From: an uncultured Clostridia bacterium
GTDB taxonomy: Bacteria > Bacillota > Clostridia > Christensenellales > UBA1242
Reading direction: 5' to 3'
DNA length: 64,000 nucleotides
Assembly (NCBI GenBank): GCA_947591785.1
Contig: CANQDK010000001.1
Span: 124,001-188,000 of the forward strand
Positions 7,545-20,300 of this stretch are shown here, one piece after another. The notes under the pieces are model-generated. The model did not search any database. It worked only from the letters and a program-made list of their open reading frames with translations, and had not been told where the DNA came from. The first letter of the stretch is position 1. Each line of letters begins with the position of its first letter. The position numbers and the translations under genes were made by a program.

Positions 7545-8219
7545 ATGGAAAATATTTCTAAAATTGTTGTTGACAAAAATGAAGGAAAACAAGTTGGATA
7601 TGTTTTAGATGTCGTTTTAGACTTTGAATCAAAATTGAAAAAGGGGTATTGTGTTGTTGATGAAGAGACTGAGAACGAATTTTTCCTTCCATATAGTGAA
7701 ATAATTTCAATCTCAGATAATTTTATTATTATAAATTCTGTTTCTGTTTTTGAAATGTTAACAGAAAAAGAAGAAAGTTTGATTGGGAAAAGTGTTCTTG
7801 ACGAAAAAGGATTCTGTTTTGGTAAGATTGAGAAATTAATTTTCGTTGGAAGAAGACTTTCAAAAATCGTGACTGAAAAATGCGAAATAAGTTCAAGAAA
7901 CATAAAAGATGTTGGAAAAGAGATTGTCTTTGTGGGAATAAGAAAAAATAGGAATAAGAAAGTTAGGTTTAATTTTGCAAATTTGTCATCTGACGCACTT
8001 GTTACGATTAAAGAAATTAAATCTCAACCAGTTCAACTTAATCCTGAAAGAGTGATGCTGTCTTCTTCTTATTATGTTGGAAAAACAGTTAATAATGCAA
8101 TTATGGGTTACAACAATGAATTGATTATTGCAAAAGGTGAGGTTGTGACTCGTGCTATTGTCGAAAAAGCAAAACTTCATAACAGATTAAATCAACTTTT
8201 TTTTGCTTTAAAAAGATAA
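7545..8219 (+). CDS. PRC-barrel domain protein
   Basis: This is a 224-residue soluble protein. Residues ~1-70 form a PRC-barrel-like beta module (GKQVGYVLDVVLDFESK...FFLPYSEI). Residues ~75-135 look like a second one (LIGKSVLDEKGFCFGKIEKL). The C-terminal part contains the common PRC-family tail GYNNELIIAKGEVVTRAIVEKA. PRC barrels bind partners in RNA processing, photosynthesis and sporulation (YlmC/YmxH); which applies here cannot be told. There is no signal peptide or membrane segment. A GGCGG ribosome site lies ~9 nt before ATG. It is separated by 467 nt from the next gene, so it is probably monocistronic. Confidence 0.75.
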   Translation: MENISKIVVDKNEGKQVGYVLDVVLDFESKLKKGYCVVDEETENEFFLPYSEIISISDNFIIINSVSVFEMLTEKEESLIGKSVLDEKGFCFGKIEKLIFVGRRLSKIVTEKCEISSRNIKDVGKEIVFVGIRKNRNKKVRFNFANLSSDALVTIKEIKSQPVQLNPERVMLSSSYYVGKTVNNAIMGYNNELIIAKGEVVTRAIVEKAKLHNRLNQLFFALKR

Positions 8220-8686
8220 TATGCTCATATTTACATTTTTTCAAAGATTTAAATAGGAAAGGTGTGGACTAAGTTTGCAATAGAATATTTTTAGGATAAT
8301 GGCACAATTTAAAATTCATTTTAAATTAGAATTATGTAGAAGATAAAATGAAAAATAAAAAAATAGGAAAAAATACAAATTTAATAAAAAAATATTGTTT
8401 TTTTAATTTTTTATAATTTTTTTGTATTTTTTTTGATTTTTTTAAATATTTTTCTAATTTTCAATAATAATTTTTTGTTTTTTTTTGAAAGAAGTTTTTT
8501 TGCACGAAAATCTATGAGAAATAAATCTTTTGACTTAATAAAAAAATAAAGTGAAAATTTTTATTTTTTCTATTGTTATTCTTTTACAAAATATTCAAAA
8601 TAAATATATTTATTTTTTTTGTTTTTTTATTAATTTATTTGTATTTTTGATGCGATTTGTTGTATCATAAACACGAGAGGAAAAAT
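8220..8686. other. AT-rich intergenic region upstream of the VirB4-type gene
   Basis: Long A and T tracts dominate this stretch. I find no gene or RNA structure, apart from the promoter at its right end. Hairpins here have A/T-only stems and were not called. Confidence 0.5.
8639..8668 (+). promoter_or_regulatory. Likely promoter of the VirB4-type ATPase / giant lipoprotein operon
   Basis: -35 TTGTAT (8639-8644), 18-bp spacer, -10 TATCAT (8663-8668). The ATG is at 8687 behind GAGAGG. Match quality is moderate and the background is very AT-rich. Confidence 0.5.
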
Positions 8687-11377
8687 ATGGTTAGAGTTAT
8701 TCCAAGAAAAACGAAAGTTAGATCTGAGTTTGTCCGTGGTGTCACTGGGCTTGATATTGTGTTGGGAATAATCTTTGGTGTCATCGCCATTATTCTTTTC
8801 ATGGCAAACTTTGAATTTCATATTTGGATTGGAATTGCTTGGGTGATTATTTCGATTTCGATGTTCTTCAAGTTTACTGATGACACACGCTTTTACAATA
8901 CCTTAGTCTTCTTACTTCGTTATTCCGCTCAAAAGAAAAAATTTAAAAAGTCTGATGACAATAAAAAAAGCGACATAAAAGAAATGATTGCCTATGAGGG
9001 AATCTATCAAGACAGATTTATTAATTTTGGACTTTATTATGCACAAGTGATTGAAATCCAGCCTATGTTTTTCACACTTTTGACTGAATATTATCAAGAC
9101 AATGTTATTGAAAGTTTTGCTAATGCTTTAAGACGTTTGACTCCAACCCAAACTTGCTCTATTGTGAAAATTTCAAAACCTATGATTTTGGATAGGTATA
9201 TACATAATGAGAATGCGAAATATGAAGTTTTGTATGATATGCAATATGATGGACAAATCTCTCAAGACGAAATTGATGCCCGTGCACCAATCTTTGAGGA
9301 AAGGGTTTCTCTTTATGAGTTTATGAACAGACAATCAAAAATTTTTAAAGACCATTTTTATATTGTTGTTTATGATAAAGACCGTGAAATTTTGGAGAAT
9401 ACAACCTCTGGTATGATAACAGCAATGGCTTCTTCGCTTAATCCAATTTCATCTCATTTAGTCACAGGAAATGACCTTATTGTGTTTATAAGGGCAAATC
9501 TTGGAAAGAATTTTGATGAACGAGATTTGGAAATTCTTCCAATAAGTCAACATATTGATTGGGCAACTCCAGAAAAAATTAGATTTAATATTGCAAGATA
9601 CTTTATTGGAAAAGAATGTTATCGTTGTTTCAACTTGATTGACTACCCTTTGGAAGTTGGAAATGCTTGGGGTTCTCAGTTCTTTCTCTTGGATAGAACA
9701 AGAACTGTTATGAAATTTAATCCAATTCCAAAAGCGGAATCCGAAAAACAAATTGACCGTGCAATTATGGAAATGGAGGCAAAACTTTATAAGGCGGGGC
9801 GTAGTTCCACTCAAATTGAACTTCAAACACATGTTGAAACTTTGCGAGGACTTCTTCTTAATTTGAAAAACAACAACCAACAACTTTTCAATGTTAACAC
9901 ATACATTGTTTGTGAAGATGCAGCAAAAAAAGAAGTTCGTGCTATGCTTAAACAACAGGGCTTTAAATATAGTGAATTGTTTTCTCGTCAAATTGATGGC
10001 TTTATTTCCTCAAACATTTCTCGTCGTGATGCTGTGAAAAACAGTTTGCGTGGTATTCCAACATCAACATTGGCAGCAACATTCCCATTTATTTCAAATG
10101 CCTTGCAAGACCCAAATGGAATTTATCTTGGCGACAATGAGTATCCTGTTTTTGTTGATTTCTTTAAGCGTGACAGAGAAAGAGTTAACTCAAATATGAT
10201 GATTATTGGAAAGTCTGGTGCTGGAAAGAGTTTTGCAACAAAAACCCTTTTGACAAATCTATCTGCCGACAATTGTAAAATTTTCATTCTTGACCCTGAA
10301 AACGAATATCAAGACTTGACAATCAATTTGAAAGGTAAGTTTATTGATGTTGGCTCATCTCTACACGGAATTATAAATCCTTTCCACGTGATTTCTTCTT
10401 TGGAGGCAAGTGAAGATGATGACGAAGATGAAGAAGAGAGATACGACGATTTTGGCAGACCTATTATAAAAGAAAAGAAAGAGAAAAAGGCAGACGATTC
10501 TTTCCCTCAACATTTGCAATTCTTGGAACAATTTTTCCGTGTTATTTTGGAAGGAATTAATGCGGACGCCTTTGAAGTGTTAAACTCAATTATTATTGAT
10601 ATGTATAAAGAATTCAAAATTGATTCTAAGACAAATCTTGCAAAATTGAAGCCAACCGATTATCCAACTTTTGATGATCTTTATAAATTGATTTTGAGAA
10701 GAATTAAAGAAGCAAAAGACGAATTTTCACTTAAAAATCTTATGACAGTTGAAACCTATATTAAAAAGTTTGCAACTGGCGGAAGAAATAGTGCTCTTTG
10801 GAATGGCCCAACATCTATTGAAACAAACGAAAACTTTGTTACATTCAATTTCCAATCGCTTGTTGCTGGGAATAACCCACAAATCACAAATGCACAGATG
10901 CTTTTGGTGTTTAGATACCTCAATAATGAAATTATCAATAATAAGGATTTTAACAAGAAATACCGTAAAAACAGAAAAATTATTGTTGCGGTTGATGAAG
11001 CACATATTTTCATCAATCCAAAATATCCAATAGCTCTGGATTTCATGGCTCAAATGGCAAAACGTATTAGAAAATATGGTGGAATGCAGATTGTTATTAC
11101 GCAAAATATTTCCGATTTTGTTGGTAGTGATGAAATTAAACGTCAATCAACTGCGGTTATTAATGCTTGTCAATATTCTCTTATTTTCTCACTCGCACCA
11201 AGTGATTTGAATGACCTTGTTGAATTGTATTCTAAGTCGGGCGGTATTAATGAAGAAGAACAAAACTCTATTGTCACTGCAAGTGTTGGACAAGCATTTT
11301 TAATCACTGGCCCAACCTCAAGAACAACAGTTCAAATTATTGCACAAGACTATGTGAAAAAGTTATTTGGAGAATAA
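8687..11377 (+). CDS. VirB4/TraE-type secretion ATPase with fused PrgI-like membrane segment
   Basis: This 896-residue protein belongs to the VirB4 family of hexameric ATPases that power type IV secretion. Residues ~1-62 look like a PrgI-type module with two closely spaced membrane helices (~20-42 and ~46-62). Residues ~100-480 form the VirB4 N-terminal region. The ATPase core has Walker A IIGKSGAGKS (~505-514), an ILDPENEY motif (~533), an acidic insertion (~574-600, rich in D/E) and Walker B IIVAVDEAHIF (~764-774), followed by QMAKRIRKYGG and TQNISDF typical of VirB4. ATG 8687 is chosen for its GAGAGG site over an in-frame codon at 8657. The next gene starts 13 nt after the stop codon, so the two form an operon. 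No VirD4, relaxase or VirB6-like gene is in the window, so a conjugation role is not supported locally. Confidence 0.9.
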   Translation: MVRVIPRKTKVRSEFVRGVTGLDIVLGIIFGVIAIILFMANFEFHIWIGIAWVIISISMFFKFTDDTRFYNTLVFLLRYSAQKKKFKKSDDNKKSDIKEMIAYEGIYQDRFINFGLYYAQVIEIQPMFFTLLTEYYQDNVIESFANALRRLTPTQTCSIVKISKPMILDRYIHNENAKYEVLYDMQYDGQISQDEIDARAPIFEERVSLYEFMNRQSKIFKDHFYIVVYDKDREILENTTSGMITAMASSLNPISSHLVTGNDLIVFIRANLGKNFDERDLEILPISQHIDWATPEKIRFNIARYFIGKECYRCFNLIDYPLEVGNAWGSQFFLLDRTRTVMKFNPIPKAESEKQIDRAIMEMEAKLYKAGRSSTQIELQTHVETLRGLLLNLKNNNQQLFNVNTYIVCEDAAKKEVRAMLKQQGFKYSELFSRQIDGFISSNISRRDAVKNSLRGIPTSTLAATFPFISNALQDPNGIYLGDNEYPVFVDFFKRDRERVNSNMMIIGKSGAGKSFATKTLLTNLSADNCKIFILDPENEYQDLTINLKGKFIDVGSSLHGIINPFHVISSLEASEDDDEDEEERYDDFGRPIIKEKKEKKADDSFPQHLQFLEQFFRVILEGINADAFEVLNSIIIDMYKEFKIDSKTNLAKLKPTDYPTFDDLYKLILRRIKEAKDEFSLKNLMTVETYIKKFATGGRNSALWNGPTSIETNENFVTFNFQSLVAGNNPQITNAQMLLVFRYLNNEIINNKDFNKKYRKNRKIIVAVDEAHIFINPKYPIALDFMAQMAKRIRKYGGMQIVITQNISDFVGSDEIKRQSTAVINACQYSLIFSLAPSDLNDLVELYSKSGGINEEEQNSIVTASVGQAFLITGPTSRTTVQIIAQDYVKKLFGE

Positions 11378-11390
11378 ACGAAGGAAGGTT

Positions 11391-14300
11391 ATGGCAAAAA
11401 CTTTACGAAAAATCATTATTACAATTTGTGGTGCTTTTGTTCTGCTTTTTGGAGGATTGTTTTTCGTTGGCTGTGGTGAAGATTATAGCAAAATAAATAT
11501 TGTTAGTGATGTTTCTTCAATAAATTTGGAAGTTGGAGAAGTTAGAAATGTTTATGTCACTTTTCAAAACTATCAAAATGGATTTAACACGCAAGTGACA
11601 ACAGCTTCTGGACTTGAAGACGCTGTCTTTTCAATTGTTTCTCAAAAACTTGTGTCAAAAGACAAAGTTCAAATCAGTATTGTTGGTATTGCTGGAGGAA
11701 AAGACGAATTAACGGTGACTTCATGGGATTTGGAAAAACACTGCACAATAAGTGTTTTTGTAAATCAATATTCATCAGTTTTGTCGCAAGGAAACAACAC
11801 TTTTTATGTTTCAAATTCAACTTCTCTTTTGCCAGATTCAAATGATTATGTTCTTTCTCCTCACACTCAAAATTATGAAATGAGTTATTTCTATATGGAA
11901 AATCCAAACGATGAATCAAATTTCTTTACTGCTCGTCTGGATTCTATTGAAAGGGTTGAGGGTGATGAAACAAAATTTCGTGCGAAATTTGTTTGGAGTG
12001 CTGTCGAAGAAATGGTTGATATTCGTCAGTTTGACGAAGTAAAACTTGTAAGACAGGTTGATGGAAGAGATTTGATTGAATTATACTTAGATGGACAACT
12101 GACGATACCTGCATTCTTGCCAAGTGGACAAAGTTTCAAAATGCTTTCAATTTACAATCATTCTTTTGAAGTTGATGAAGATAGAAAACTTTTCTGTGTT
12201 TCGCCTGTCTATATTATGCCCGACATTGAAATTGAGGTAAATGGTGGGTATTATTATATTGACGATGCAGGCGAACGTCACATAAATTTACAACCCATTT
12301 CGCTTGATGATAAAAACAAATTAGGGCCAATTTTGATAGTTCCAAACAACTATGAAAAAACGGACTATATTTTGCAAGTTAAAATGAATCAAAACAGCAA
12401 CTTTAAAATTGAATTTGGAAACCTGATTCAATCTATGGAAAATGTTGTTGATATAAACATATTTAATCCTTCTGATGATTTAGGATTAGATAAATCTGAT
12501 AACATTATTTACTTAAAAATTTCTCAAAATGCAAAAAGCAGTGCTGAAATGAATTTCAACTTTGATATTTCCTATGACAAAGCACAGGGGATTGAAGATG
12601 ATAGCGTTTCGCAGACGATAACATGTGATGTTGTCACAAAAATTGCTCCAAATGATATTGCTGTCAATGGACTTCTTGGCGATTTGGATTTTGTTGTTTA
12701 CAATTTCAATCAAACAGGTTATGGCTGGGAATCGCTTTATCTTGATGTTATTTCTGGTTTTGACACTTCTCCTGATTTTGAGGGATTGTATTTCAAATAT
12801 GATGAAAACTATTTGACTGTTTATCATAAAAATGTTGAGATTAAATCTGGTGTTGTGCAAAAAATTGATTTAAATGATTTGAATTCTCCATTTTTGGTTC
12901 AAGGGGTTTGGGATTCTCAAGAAAAAAATGATGTTCCATTGGAAATATATGTTGTCAGCAGTGTGCTTCAAGATGACGATGATTTATTGATGGAAGGAAA
13001 ACAACTTTTAAGAACGAGCAAAATTACTTTTGATGTTATTGGTGGTGCTCACAACCTCTCACTTGTTGACAAATCTGAATTTTACTTGGATTATGATGAA
13101 GGAACTCAAGAGTTCTTTTCATACCTTTATTCTGATAGTGCTTTCAAAAATGTTATTATAAAAAATAATGGCGATGATGTTGTTGATATAAGGCTTGATT
13201 CAAATCAGGTTTACAATCATGAAGAAGGGACAAAACAATATTTTCTACGATTGTTAATCACTCCAAAGGCTTTGGGAGATGGTTTTTACAAAATTCAACT
13301 TGATAATGGAACTGAAATGGCAGGGGAGTTGCACTTCCATTGCAAAAAGACTTTGAAAGAAAGTTCCACATCTTTCCAAATATCTGCAAGTGGAAATGAT
13401 GATGTTGTGAATTTCTATTATTCAAGGAATTCGGAAACGGACACTTTTGATAATGTTTTAAATTTGGAAATTCTCAATAAATCCTCAGATGGTGGCAGTG
13501 AAGCATATATTGATATATTTGCAAATGTTAATGAAATCAATGGAATTGACCCAGTTTTGACAGCGGAGGGAGTTCTTTCAAGGCCAACAGTTTCAGACGG
13601 AAAACTTAGATTAAGAACACTCTCAAATGGCACTGTAACTGTTGTGATAACACTTAGAGGCAGTATTATTGGTGCAGAGATTGGGAAGGAATTTGAAATT
13701 GAAGACAGATTTTTGATTTTGTATGTCAATGTGATTTCTTATTCTCTTGTTGAGGACTATTTCTTAATGAATGGTGGCGACTACGCACTTGTAAACAATG
13801 TTTATTATGGTGGTGGTGACAGAATTTCTTTCCAAGACAAACAGGTGAAATTGTCTGCAACTGTCAATCCTGAAGATGCGTTTGCGTTTTTCCAATACTC
13901 ATTTAATTCAGAGTCTTTGAAAGAGTTTTTTGAAAATTCACGTAAGGCAGGGGAGAACTTTGCTTATGAAATTGACAATGTTGAATTTGATAAACTTGTT
14001 TCATCAAAACTTGTTCCAGAATATTTCAGCAGAAATGATAAAAAGTTTATTTATTTCACAGCAATGCGTCTTGGTGATACTTTTGGTGTTACGACTTCAA
14101 TCTATGTTGAAATTTCTAAAAGTGGTGAAGCTTCAAAGAGAATTTTGCTTGAATTTCTTAATGGAATAATGTTTTATCCAGAAGACGAAATAACTTATGA
14201 AGATGAATATGGTGTGGTTTATACAGCAAAATTTGTGGACAAAACATTTTCAATTTCAACTTATGGAACTTTCAATCTTGACACATTTACATATCAAGAT

Positions 14301-17300
14301 GTGAGCGATAGTGCATATCAAATTGTTTTAAGCTCAAACATTAGACAACGAAATCAAACAAAAAGATATGATGCAAGAATTTCTTCAATTTCATACAAGA
14401 GTGTTGACTATATTTCTCTTGTTTCGGCTCAAACAAATCTTGATTTTTCAAATGGAAAATTGACTCAAAGCATTGGTGTGGCAGTTTATCCATCATTTGC
14501 AACAAACACGCATATTCAGGTTCAATTTGTCACAACAAATGGAAATCCTTATGATGGAGAAATAAACGAAGTTAAGATGGTGGAAGCATCTTGGAATGAT
14601 GAGAATAATGGAACTGGGATTTACACAATACAGCTTTCATGTGAGAATTTTTATGATAAAATCATAAGCCAAGATGCTCTTCTAGAGGGTGTGAAACTCA
14701 CAGGAATACTCTATATTTATCCAGTTGAGTGGGCGACATCTTACACCTCTATTCCTGATGGGCTTGAACCAATCGCTTTACAAGTTCAGTATCGAAATGG
14801 CACACGCGAAAATCCATATATTATTGAAACAACGCAAGATATTTTGAACATGAACAGTGAAGCAAGTCTTGCAAGTCACTATGAAATAAGAACAACTATT
14901 GATATGCGAAATGTTCAACTTGATAGGCCTATTGGTGTGTTGATGAATGGCGATGATATGAAAGTTGTTCCATTCACAGGTTCAATTATTGGAACAACAT
15001 CTCAGGCCTCATTAATAAATCTCAACATCAACAATAATAATTTCACAAAAGTTGTTGATGGAACTGTGTATAGTGGTTTATTTGCAGAAATCAAATCAGA
15101 GAACTTTGCAGAAATTCAAAATGAAAGTTCCTTGGAAAATCTTTCATTAATTTTCAATAATTTCACAATTTCTGGAAAAATAAATCTTGATTTGAGGGAT
15201 TTTGATTATAATCAAGTTTATATTGGACTTTTGAGTTCTGTTAATGCAGGGAAAATTTTGAATGTGCAAATTAATATTGAACAAAACTCTCAAATTTTCG
15301 TTAAAGATGAAACAAAGTTACATTTTGGTGGGGTTTCTGCTTTAAACTATGGTTCAATCGTTCAAGATTTTAGACAATACAATCAAAAGGGTGATGCCAG
15401 TGAATTTGATGGGCAAAAATTTGTCGGACAAAGCACAAAGAACATTGTCTATTTCAATGGAGATTTCACAAAGCCAATGTTGATTGATGCTGGAAATAAT
15501 TCGACAATCTATGCAGGCGGTGTTGTTGGTGCAAACAATGGGGTTATTGTCAGAAAAGAAATTCCAAATGACATGAAAATATATGGCTATGGAAAATATT
15601 CTGCTTACACTCAAATTAAAGTTGTTGGAAATGGAACTATAAATCTGGGTGGAATCTCTGGTGTGACTGCCTATGTTGATAATAATGCTGTTCCAAGCAT
15701 TAAGGATTTCTTTATAGAACTTGACAACAATAACACAAATATTCTTCTTCAAAACCTTCTTGTTGGGGGAGAAGTGAATGCTTTGACTGTTTCAAATTCT
15801 TTTGTTGGCGGACTTTCTGGTTTGATAAACACATTTAACATTAATTCAATTCTTGTTGACGGAAACACATCTCGTGTCTTTGTTCGAGGAAACTGTGTTG
15901 GCGGATTGTTTGGGCGAGATGGATATAGAGCCTACGATGAAACAAATCGTGTTGTTCTTCAATCAACAAATGTTATGGAAGCAGTTGATGATGGCAGAAG
16001 TCCACTCTATGCATCTCAAATTATCAGTTTGCAAGGGAAGTCTAATGGAGAACTGGCTAATGCAAAAAATTTAATGTTTGGGCAAACAGATATTGACAAC
16101 TATGTTAATTCAAACAAAGAAAATGCTAAGTTTGAAATCTACACTTATTGTGCAAGAGAACAACTTTCAATTCCTGAATTTTCAATAAGTCCAAATGTTG
16201 CTTCAACAACGGGCTATTATGGGGACTGGATTTATGTCACTCCACAGGGGCAAGATTATATTATAAATTCAAGAATTTTCTTTACTTTCCGTTCGGCTAG
16301 CGTAAATTTTGGCTCAAGCGAATTTGAAATGCCAATAAAAGAAGGAACTGTTAAGCCTGATAATGCACCAAGAGTTTTCTTTGCATACTTCTTTGATGTC
16401 ACATCAAAACTTAATGGGGAAAGAGCAAGCCAAGAAGATGTTGAAGATATGAATTTCTTAACTTCAACTCAAACAGATGTCTATCCGTTTAGATTGAACA
16501 GTGAAGATGTTTCAATGGCTTCAGAAACATCAAATTTGGGTATAGACATCAATGGAAATTTGATTGTTCGACAAACAGGAATTGCAACTGTTCGTGTAAG
16601 TTCAATTCTTAACATCGTTCAATCTCAAACTGTTTATCTTTGGATTGTAAACTATTTTGACAAAAATGTTACATCTTCAATCTTCTATACCTCTTTAAAT
16701 TCAGATGGGGTTCAAAAAACCGATGGGGGTTCGGTTCATGTTTATGGGAATTCTTATTCACAGTTATATTTGAAACCATCATATCAATTTAGTGGACAAA
16801 CCTATAATGGCGATAGAATTTCTATCAGCAGTGATGGAATTGTGTCTTACAAAGGTGTGGCTTATAATCTTGTCAAAAACACTCAACTTGGTGTTTCTGC
16901 AACACAAAGAGATTATGTCACAGACTCAAATGGAGATAAAGTTAATGATGGAAGTGGAAATGTCTTGGGGGCATTTTCAAATGTTCAAATAAAACAACAA
17001 ACAATAAATTTCTATAAGCAAAACAATGCTGAAGAGGGCTATACTGACAGTTACACTCTTGTTCCAACACTTGAACAAACAATCTCTTTTGATGGTGAGG
17101 AATACACCTATCTTTTCCCTTTAAAAAATTCAAAAATAGACTTGAATGTCACTTATCATGAAACAGCAACAAGAATAAGTGTTGAATATAAGCCTATAAC
17201 TCTTTCCACAAGCGGTGATTTTGATGACTTTGTAACAGTTGAAAGCACAAGAGATGAAGAACTTCTTTTCTATGATATTCTTGGGCCAAACAGAAGAACT

Positions 17301-20300
17301 ATACAAAATCGTATGCCAAACAGAGAAGATATTGCACGTCTTGATGCAGATGAAGATGCTTATCTTGCTTATATGAACACAATCACTGAAGATGATCTTT
17401 TTAAAATTACTTTCAAAAGAAGTCTTGAAGATAAGAATGTTTTTCAATACTACTGCTCTTTGAATACAAAAAGCACAAAATATATCAATCGCTTCAAAGA
17501 GAGTATTTTTGGAGAATATATGCTTGTTTTCTATTCAAGCGAACTTGAAGATGGAAAAGCTTATTGTGAAGTTCCAATTCATCTTGATGAAGAATTTTTG
17601 GGATATGCAATGATGACAAATTATTCAAATTGGCAAGATGTTTCTGTTTCAGACAACATAATTGTTCCTTCACGACGTGGGCTTTTGGAGATTTCTTTAA
17701 GTCCAACAGAGTCCGTTTTTGATAAGTTTACTCTTTCAAACGATGCAAGAAACAGTGGAACTGGTGCTGCAAATGCAATCTTTGAATTTGTTTATCAAAG
17801 AGTCACTGAAGAAGGGGTTGAATTTGTCAGAAATGAACAGTTTGGAACTTATGAACAGGGGGCTTTCTCGTTTACATATAAAGAACTTATAGAATTTTAT
17901 CAAAATATTAATAATACGAGTGATTTTGAAGCGTCCTATTATGGAAAAATCTTTATATCTTATGTTATGCCTTCAAGAAATGTTGATGACAATGTTGAGG
18001 TTGCTTTCAATTTAAGTGTAACTCATGGAAATGACGGAAATGCTCAGCCTATTGAAGAAACAATTGAGTTGACAACAAAGCTTTCAAGTTATGCAAAAAT
18101 GACGATTGACGATAAGCCTTTGATTGGTGATGCTTTCTATGTTGCACGCGGACTTTCTTACAATATTTCTCTTGATTATTTTGGTTTTAGTGAAGATGAT
18201 ATAACAATCACATGTGATCAGCCAGAAATAGTTGAAATTTCAAAAGAAAATCGTTTGTTGACAATTAGTCCTAATCCAATTCACTATTTCTCTGGGGAAG
18301 AAGGATTGAAAGTTACTGTAACAACTCGGGCATATCGTGAAGTTGACGGAGTGCCTATTGAGTCTATCGATGAGCAAACCATTTATGTTATGGAATATGT
18401 TCTAAATTACAATTATGAACATGGTGTCAATGAAGATATTGTTTCTGGTATGAATAATGGCGTTATTAATATTGCTATTGGAAATCCTTATCAATTTGAA
18501 TTTTCAATAAAAAATTTCTTGGAATATAATTCAAGTATTGACGATGTTAATAAAGCGGTTGATATTTTTGTTCAAGAAATGACTTCGAAAGTCGAATGGA
18601 AAGTTTTTGAAAATGGTGAATTTAAGAGACTGAGAGAAGGTTATAAAATTGAATCGCCATATTATAAAATTTCGTCCTTTATCTTCACTCCGCTGAAAAT
18701 TTACGATCATTCTCAAGACATTTATCATTTCACAGTGCAAGGACATTACACTATGAATGAAGGGTGTTATGTTTATTCTGCAATTTCTACAAACACAAAT
18801 TTAATCTACACAGAATTTGCTTTTGACGTTCATGAGCAAAGCACTGATGAAAATCCAATACCAGTGGAAACTTACGAAGACTTAATGAAAATGCAAAATG
18901 AACAGTTCTACATTTTGCTGAATGATATTGTTATTCCTGATGATGCAACTGCAAAAGTTGAAAATCTGCAAAAATTCACTCCAATTACAAATGAAATTGC
19001 TGGACTTGACGGAAACTCTTACAGCATCTACTTTGGAGGGACTTATGATTTTAGTGACATTAGTGATGCCTCGGTTGGTTTGTTTAGAACTGTTGCGAAC
19101 GGTGCTCTTTTAAGAAATGTTAAAATTGCACTTAGCACTGATGTTCAATTCCGCTTTAACACAACTTCATATAATGTTGGCTTGCTCGCTTCACAGAACT
19201 ATGGTGTTATCACAAATTGTGAGGTTTCCTTTGAAGAATATTCCTTGACTGTCGAAAATGAGAATCTGCTTGATGCACAAGATTCTTCATCAACCGTTGC
19301 GGGACTTGTTGCAATAAATGGTGGATATATCACAAATTCGCGTTCGTCTGCAAACATTTTCGCATCTGCAAATCTGTCTGGTTTTGTTGGAAGTAACTCA
19401 AAGAAAATTTCAAGTTCGTATTTCCGTGGTGGGAAATTGAAAAATTTAAGCAATAATTCAAGCGTTAAGACGGCAGGATTGGTTATTTCAAACGAATCTC
19501 AGGGGCAAATTGCAACATCTTATGTTTCTGGTGATTTGACTGATGACTATGAAACTGGCAGAAATGAGGATTATCAGTATTATAATGGTTCTGTGAATGT
19601 TATCGAATCAAAAAATAGTGTTTCTGGTTTTGTTTCGACAAACAGTGGGCAAATTGCAAATTGTTATTCAAATATAATGCTTCGTCACAGTGGGCAATTT
19701 GGTGCAGGTTTTGTTCTTGAAAACTCAGGAACGATAACTGAATGTTTCTCTACAAGTGTTTTGGAAAGTCACGATGACTCAAATTTCGGTTTTGCAAAAC
19801 AAAATAGTGTTATGGTTGAAGAGGAAGGCGGAAGTATTGTCAGACAAGGTGGAACAATTTCCGATTCTTGTTTCTTCTTAAGTCAAGGGCCTTTAGATGA
19901 AGAAGGAAATCCTCAAACTGAAATTAATTCAAGTATTGGAGAAATCAATGAAGATGATGACACGAAGTTGCGTGCCTTGACTCTTGATGATTTTGCTGAC
20001 AATGAGTTGAAGAATTTTGATGGATATTCCTTTGTTAAAGGCAGGAGAATACATTCAGTTTGGTTCTTTGTTGAAAAAGAAAACTCATCTTTAGACAATT
20101 TTAAAGGTGCTTCTTTCAACACGGGGAGACTGGAACTTGTTGCTCCAAACATTATTGCCACATCAAAAAGAGAATTCTATGATATTGAAGTTGTAAGAAA
20201 TCCTGAAACAGGAGCAGAATATAACAAATATATCTATGTGTTTGATTCTTCTTCGCCAGCACTTGGCTCGCTTTATAATCCAATTGTAATTGAAAATGCT